This document shows, piece after piece, positions 8,181 to 11,542 of a stretch of DNA of 11,542 bases. The notes under the pieces were generated by a model. It did not search any database. It was given only the letters and a program-made list of their open reading frames with translations, and was not told where the DNA came from. This DNA comes from Pseudomonadales bacterium (GTDB lineage: Bacteria; Pseudomonadota; Gammaproteobacteria; Pseudomonadales; Pseudohongiellaceae). The number at the start of each line of letters is the position of its first letter. Position 1 is the stretch's first letter. The translations under genes were made by a program, and so were the position numbers. The stretch covers positions 1-11,542 of the forward strand of contig JAKSCP010000499.1 of the NCBI GenBank assembly GCA_022360535.1. The letters are read 5' to 3'.

Positions 8181-11100
8181 ATGAAATCGAGCCAAACCAT
8201 AGCGCGCGAATCCAGGGAGGCTAATCCCTATGCGTTCGATCGGCTGCGCAAAGAGGGCATCTCTATATCTCAGGAGCTGTCGGGTTCTGGTTGGACAGAT
8301 TACAACTACCACGATCCCGGCGTAACGATTCTTGAGCAAGTCTGCTTTGCACTGACAGACCTGATTTACCGTTCCAAGTTTGATGTTGCTGATTACCTCT
8401 GTGATGAAGAAGGGGAAGTCAATCTGGATAGTCTGGGTTTGCATGCCCCCCAGGATGTTTTCTTCAGCAGACCGACCACCATTACCGATCTGCAGAAATC
8501 TTTACTGGACATGTCCGACGGTGCAAGCCTGGTAAATGTCACCAACGGTGTTGAGTCTCAAAACAAAGGCGGCTATGGCTTGTACTCCATCAGCGTCAGA
8601 CAAACTCAAGACAACGATGGAGAGGTGGTCGACGTCACCAAGCTGAAGCGCCAGGTAAAAGAAAATTTCTATCGAGTTAGAAATCTCTGCGAAGACCTGG
8701 ACGGAGAAATCGAAATAGCTACGGAAATCGATTGCTTCTTACACGCTGAAATCAGCATCAAACCAGACTACAGAGCTGCCAGCGTACTGGCGGAATTGTA
8801 TTTCGAGGCAGCGGCGGAACTGGCAAAGCCTGTGAGTACATCCTCCTACAGTGAGGGCTTGGCAGACGGCGTTTCACTGGACGATCAATTCTCCGGCCCC
8901 TTCACCAAGAAGGGTTTACTGAGCGATGAAGCCATTCAACAGTCGAAAGGTAAGATGAATCTGAGATTGCTCGAGTCAGCCATTCTGGCGCGCGCGCGCA
9001 GCATTCCCGGCATCGACTATGTGGCGTCACTGAGGCTAAGACCGACGGCTGGATTCCATGATACTGAGGACTTGCCTCCCAGCGCCAAATTCAGGCTGAA
9101 AAAACCAGTAGCCGAAGTCGATCTGCAGGGTGTGCGTGTATCTGTTTCCGGGCAGGTTGCCTTCTATTCCATGGATGAATTCCTGGCGCAACTCGATACC
9201 ATTAATTTTGCGCGATCCAGTGGAAATTTTGCGTTGGAAGAGGATCTGCTGCTGGCAACTCCCAAGTCGGGTACTTTCAGAAACCTGGCCCAATATCAGT
9301 CACTGCAAAACCAGTTTCCCGATGTCTACGGCATAAACCAATTTGGTGTGCCTGAAAGCTACTCTCCTCAGCGCAAGGCACAGGCATTGCAGCTGAAGTC
9401 CTACCTGCTACTGTTCGAGCAGGTTATGTCCAATTATCTGGCGAATCTGAATTCGATCAGCCGGGTTTTTTCAATTGCTGACTATGATGAGGCGACTTAC
9501 TACAGCGGAGTTCTCAGTGACTCCGAAATATCGAGCCTGGACAGAATTTACCCGGAGAATGCCAAAGAGGTTATTGATGACATCCTCAGCCAGATAGACG
9601 ACTTCATTGATCGCAAGAGTCGCATGCTGGATTATCTGCTGGCGTTGTATGGTGAGGAATTTCGGCAAGATCAATTGCGCGGTGTTAACTACTACCACAA
9701 TGCAGAGGAACTGGAACGCAACATAATCTTCAACAAGATTCGCTTACTAAACCGAATCAAGTACGCGAGCGGCGACAGGGCTGCGGCAGTCAATTTAACT
9801 CACAGGCATAATTCTGAACATACCTTGTTGGACGAGAGAGATCAGCATGGCGCACAACTGGAATCTGTATCAGGGCTGCAATATCGATCAAGTATTTTTC
9901 TCGGCTTTAAGCACCTAACCCCAAGATCATTAGTGCGTGAAGCTCTGCGTCTGGGATTTGATCTCGATAGTGCAATTAATGGCAACGGACAGTCGAACAA
10001 CTCCAGCAACAGGTCTATTGAAAAAGCCAGAAGTTTATTCGCTGACACTAAAGATGACATTGACAGCGAAAAGCAGCAGTCCGACGCAATGCGAGAGCGT
10101 TTGCGACACTTCAGCCTGCTGCAAGACCCTCAGGTTCGACAAGCGGTCCTGGTTGATGGGGTTGGGGAATCCAACTACAAATATCGCGCTCGTACTGATG
10201 AGCTTTTACTTAGTGTAAGTGCTGAACTGTCTGGCTCGACAGGCGAAGATGAGACTGATAGTGAGTTCATCACCGTGCTGCAGGGGCATGGAAGAAGCAA
10301 TGCGCAGAAAGCGGCCATCGTGCTTCGAAAACTCATGATACATCTCAGCGTTGAGTCGGAAGGGATGCATGTGGTCGAACACATTCTGCTAAGACCGTCC
10401 AGCTACGCTGAGCACAGCCATGAGTTCAAGCAACTGTTTGCCAATCGCATCAGTGTCATCTTCCCAGCCTGGACTGCCCGTTGTCGAGATCCAAGATTTA
10501 GAGAGCTTGCTGAACGGACCGTGCGGCAAAACTGCCCTGCACATATTTCCTGCGAGTTTCATTGGCTGGATTTTGCCCAGATGTGTGAGTTTGAATGTCT
10601 GAACGAGTACTGGCTTTCCTTGAGAAGCGATCATAATGATTCGGGCTCGGTGGACAAGGCGAGCGCAGCGTTGGTGAAATTCCTTGAGGTCCAGCGATTC
10701 AGGCAGAGTGCGCTCAGCAATCAAAATCATCAATACGCTCAGTTGAAACTGGCGGTATCTGAATCTGTGAGTCAATTTGCGGTCAGACTAAAAGTCCGCC
10801 GCGACGAACTGGAGTTGAGCAAACGCCGAGGTGATGACGAAGAACTCTCCTATCTGCGCGGAATAGAATTTCTGCAGTCAGAAATCAAACGGTTCAACTA
10901 CTACGTAGTCCAGCATATGAGATTGTTACCTGAAGAAGCTTCACTCGAAGAGGATTGGAGTTTCTACACGGGCCGTGCGAGCTTGGTACTGCCAAAGTTA
11001 AATGCTTTCCACCTTGGTAATGGTCAGTTCAACCACTTTCATGAAATCAAAAACATTGTTGAGAGCCAGATTCAAAAACAAAACGACGCTTTCGATGTGC

Positions 11101-11309
11101 TCAGTTTTCATTGGCTAGTGCCATCGGATTTCAAGAAGTTTCATAGCATCTATTCCAATTGGGCGCAGAGCCATAACAGACGCTTTGCCAATACGAGCAA
11201 ACTGGAGATTACCGCATCCAGACTGACTGAAGCTCTTAAGCGAATGGAGCAGAGAAGCGACACCACTGCTGACACTTATAGCTGGTTGAGCATTCTGGGT
11301 GACTTGTGA
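8181..11309 (+). CDS. gp7-like baseplate wedge protein (Afp12/Pvc12-like) with duplicated C-terminal module
   Basis: This 1042-residue protein is the expected partner of the gp6-like protein in the wedge. The N-terminus carries SGSGWTDYNYHDPGVTILEQ and CFALTDLIYRSKFDVADYL (about 35-75), the conserved entry of this family. About 180-290 holds EIDCFLHAEISIKPD, AELYFEAAAELAKPVS and SIPGIDYVASLRL. About 405-435 is YLLLFEQVMSNYLANLNSIS, and 731-739 is VVEHILLRP followed by ISVIFPAWTARCRDPRF and FHWLDF...YWL (to 811). A charged, probably coiled-coil region (about 840-905) follows, then a diverged copy of the 731-811 module (909-994). Five of its nine cysteines lie at 768, 785, 791, 802 and 806, all in the first module. 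The ATG at 8181 is 9 bases after the previous stop with no clear Shine-Dalgarno; the MKSSQ...REANPYAFDRLRKEG start is plausible. Its TGA overlaps the next ATG by one base. Confidence 0.9.
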   Translation: MKSSQTIARESREANPYAFDRLRKEGISISQELSGSGWTDYNYHDPGVTILEQVCFALTDLIYRSKFDVADYLCDEEGEVNLDSLGLHAPQDVFFSRPTTITDLQKSLLDMSDGASLVNVTNGVESQNKGGYGLYSISVRQTQDNDGEVVDVTKLKRQVKENFYRVRNLCEDLDGEIEIATEIDCFLHAEISIKPDYRAASVLAELYFEAAAELAKPVSTSSYSEGLADGVSLDDQFSGPFTKKGLLSDEAIQQSKGKMNLRLLESAILARARSIPGIDYVASLRLRPTAGFHDTEDLPPSAKFRLKKPVAEVDLQGVRVSVSGQVAFYSMDEFLAQLDTINFARSSGNFALEEDLLLATPKSGTFRNLAQYQSLQNQFPDVYGINQFGVPESYSPQRKAQALQLKSYLLLFEQVMSNYLANLNSISRVFSIADYDEATYYSGVLSDSEISSLDRIYPENAKEVIDDILSQIDDFIDRKSRMLDYLLALYGEEFRQDQLRGVNYYHNAEELERNIIFNKIRLLNRIKYASGDRAAAVNLTHRHNSEHTLLDERDQHGAQLESVSGLQYRSSIFLGFKHLTPRSLVREALRLGFDLDSAINGNGQSNNSSNRSIEKARSLFADTKDDIDSEKQQSDAMRERLRHFSLLQDPQVRQAVLVDGVGESNYKYRARTDELLLSVSAELSGSTGEDETDSEFITVLQGHGRSNAQKAAIVLRKLMIHLSVESEGMHVVEHILLRPSSYAEHSHEFKQLFANRISVIFPAWTARCRDPRFRELAERTVRQNCPAHISCEFHWLDFAQMCEFECLNEYWLSLRSDHNDSGSVDKASAALVKFLEVQRFRQSALSNQNHQYAQLKLAVSESVSQFAVRLKVRRDELELSKRRGDDEELSYLRGIEFLQSEIKRFNYYVVQHMRLLPEEASLEEDWSFYTGRASLVLPKLNAFHLGNGQFNHFHEIKNIVESQIQKQNDAFDVLSFHWLVPSDFKKFHSIYSNWAQSHNRRFANTSKLEITASRLTEALKRMEQRSDTTADTYSWLSILGDL
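8988..8999. repeat. (GC)6 alternating tract
   Basis: Six tandem GC dinucleotides within the gp7-like gene encode Ala-Arg-Ala-Arg in the helix ESAILARARSIPG. It is a short simple repeat that could slip or adopt non-B DNA. The protein sequence is well explained by coding, so any extra role is doubtful. Confidence 0.6.
10371..10613 (+). repeat. gp7-like C-terminal module, copy 1 (residues 731-811)
   Basis: Key positions are VVEH at 731-734, Leu/Pro at 737/739, the strand SVIFP at 758-762, FHWL at 793-796, then Met801, Phe804 and Trp811. The spacings +8, +11 and +18 from the Phe of FHWL are the same as in copy 2. This copy carries the five-cysteine cluster and fits the usual C-terminal region of the family, so it is likely the ancestral one. 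Confidence 0.7.
10905..11162 (+). repeat. gp7-like C-terminal module, copy 2 (residues 909-994)
   Basis: Key positions are VVQH at 909-912, Leu/Pro at 915/917, the strand SLVLP at 934-938, FHWL at 976-979, then Phe984, Phe987 and Trp994. VV-to-strand distance is 25 residues (27 in copy 1), and strand-to-FHWL is 42 (35 in copy 1, a 7-residue insertion here). It has no cysteines. The two copies are diverged, so the duplication is old rather than recent. Confidence 0.65.
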
Positions 11310-11542
11310 TGGAAAAACGGCATTACATCGAGTCGGCAGTCTTCAAGATTACCTATCCTACTGAGGAGATTGCGCTTGCCCGGCAAACAGACTTTGAAGA
11401 GTTTGTGAAATCGAGATTGCTGGCCGCTGTCGAGGATGTATTCAATGAAGTGTCTGATGATCAATCTGTACTGTGGTTTGAAGAACTGGAGATAGATCTG
11501 GGTGAAGTTTCTTTCGCCTACTTCTATGATGATTTTCAGGAC
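11309..11542 (+). CDS. Contractile injection system tape-measure protein, N-terminal part (3' truncated)
   Basis: Seventy-eight residues are visible before the window ends, with no stop. The sequence MEKRHYIESAVFKITYPTEE, then a helix (QTDFEEFVKSRLLAAVEDVF) and WFEELEIDLGEV fits the N-terminus of CIS tape-measure proteins, whose hallmark is an amphipathic helix followed by a strand with [LI]xIDLG (here LEIDLGEV at 60-67). The family sets inner-tube length and usually lies just before the AAA+ ATPase gene. The ATG at 11309 overlaps the preceding TGA as TGATG, so reinitiation by the same ribosomes is likely and no separate Shine-Dalgarno is needed. The full length and any C-terminal repeat cannot be judged. 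Confidence 0.82.
   Translation, partial: MEKRHYIESAVFKITYPTEEIALARQTDFEEFVKSRLLAAVEDVFNEVSDDQSVLWFEELEIDLGEVSFAYFYDDFQD

Noticed and set aside
1..11542. CRISPR arrays, tRNA/rRNA, insertion sequences or attachment sites
   Set aside because: No spaced direct repeats, cloverleaf-like sequence, transposase frame or terminal inverted repeats were seen; coding is nearly continuous.

Overview
This window is an internal slice of one rightward gene cluster encoding an extracellular contractile injection system (eCIS), a phage-tail-like particle related to the Serratia antifeeding prophage (Afp) and Photorhabdus PVC particles. All eight genes lie on the + strand and together hold most of the baseplate, the spike and the start of the tape-measure gene. 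Gaps are -1 to 68 bases, there is no convincing internal promoter or terminator, and no stretch over 300 bases lacks a gene, so the block looks like part of a single long operon whose promoter lies to the left of the window. The proteins are typical of a Gram-negative host and the base composition looks moderate, close to balanced GC by eye. A gammaproteobacterium is a guess only; nothing here fixes the genus.

Layout: (1) 2-526, the 3' end of an Afp7/Pvc7-like hub protein with a C-terminal LysM domain; (2) 530-2320, a VgrG-like spike (Afp8/Pvc8 type); (3) 2365-2664, a cysteine-containing PAAR tip; (4) 2683-3111, a gp25-like baseplate protein; (5) 3180-7277, a very large gp6/baseplate-J-like wedge protein (Afp11/Pvc11 type); (6) 7281-8171, a 296-residue fibre-like protein with a tail-fibre-type N-terminus and a folded C-terminal domain; (7) 8181-11309, a gp7-like (Afp12/Pvc12 type) wedge protein; (8) from 11309, the N-terminus of a contractile-injection-system tape-measure protein, cut by the window edge.

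Working together: the PAAR protein caps the VgrG-like trimer to make the piercing spike. The LysM protein and gp25 connect the spike and inner tube to the baseplate and start the sheath. The gp6-like and gp7-like proteins build the wedges. The tape-measure protein sets tube length. Sheath and tube genes would be expected to the left, and an AAA+ ATPase, cap protein and cargo to the right; none is visible here. The lack of Tss membrane-complex genes and the presence of the tape-measure protein argue for eCIS rather than type VI secretion, although automatic annotation may label the spike 'VgrG'.

Less ordinary points: the fibre-like gene sits between the two wedge genes; PAAR precedes gp25, the reverse of Afp; the gp7-like protein carries a diverged duplicate of its own C-terminal module, with five cysteines clustered in the first copy only; and a long, nearly perfect hairpin lies inside the fibre-like coding sequence.
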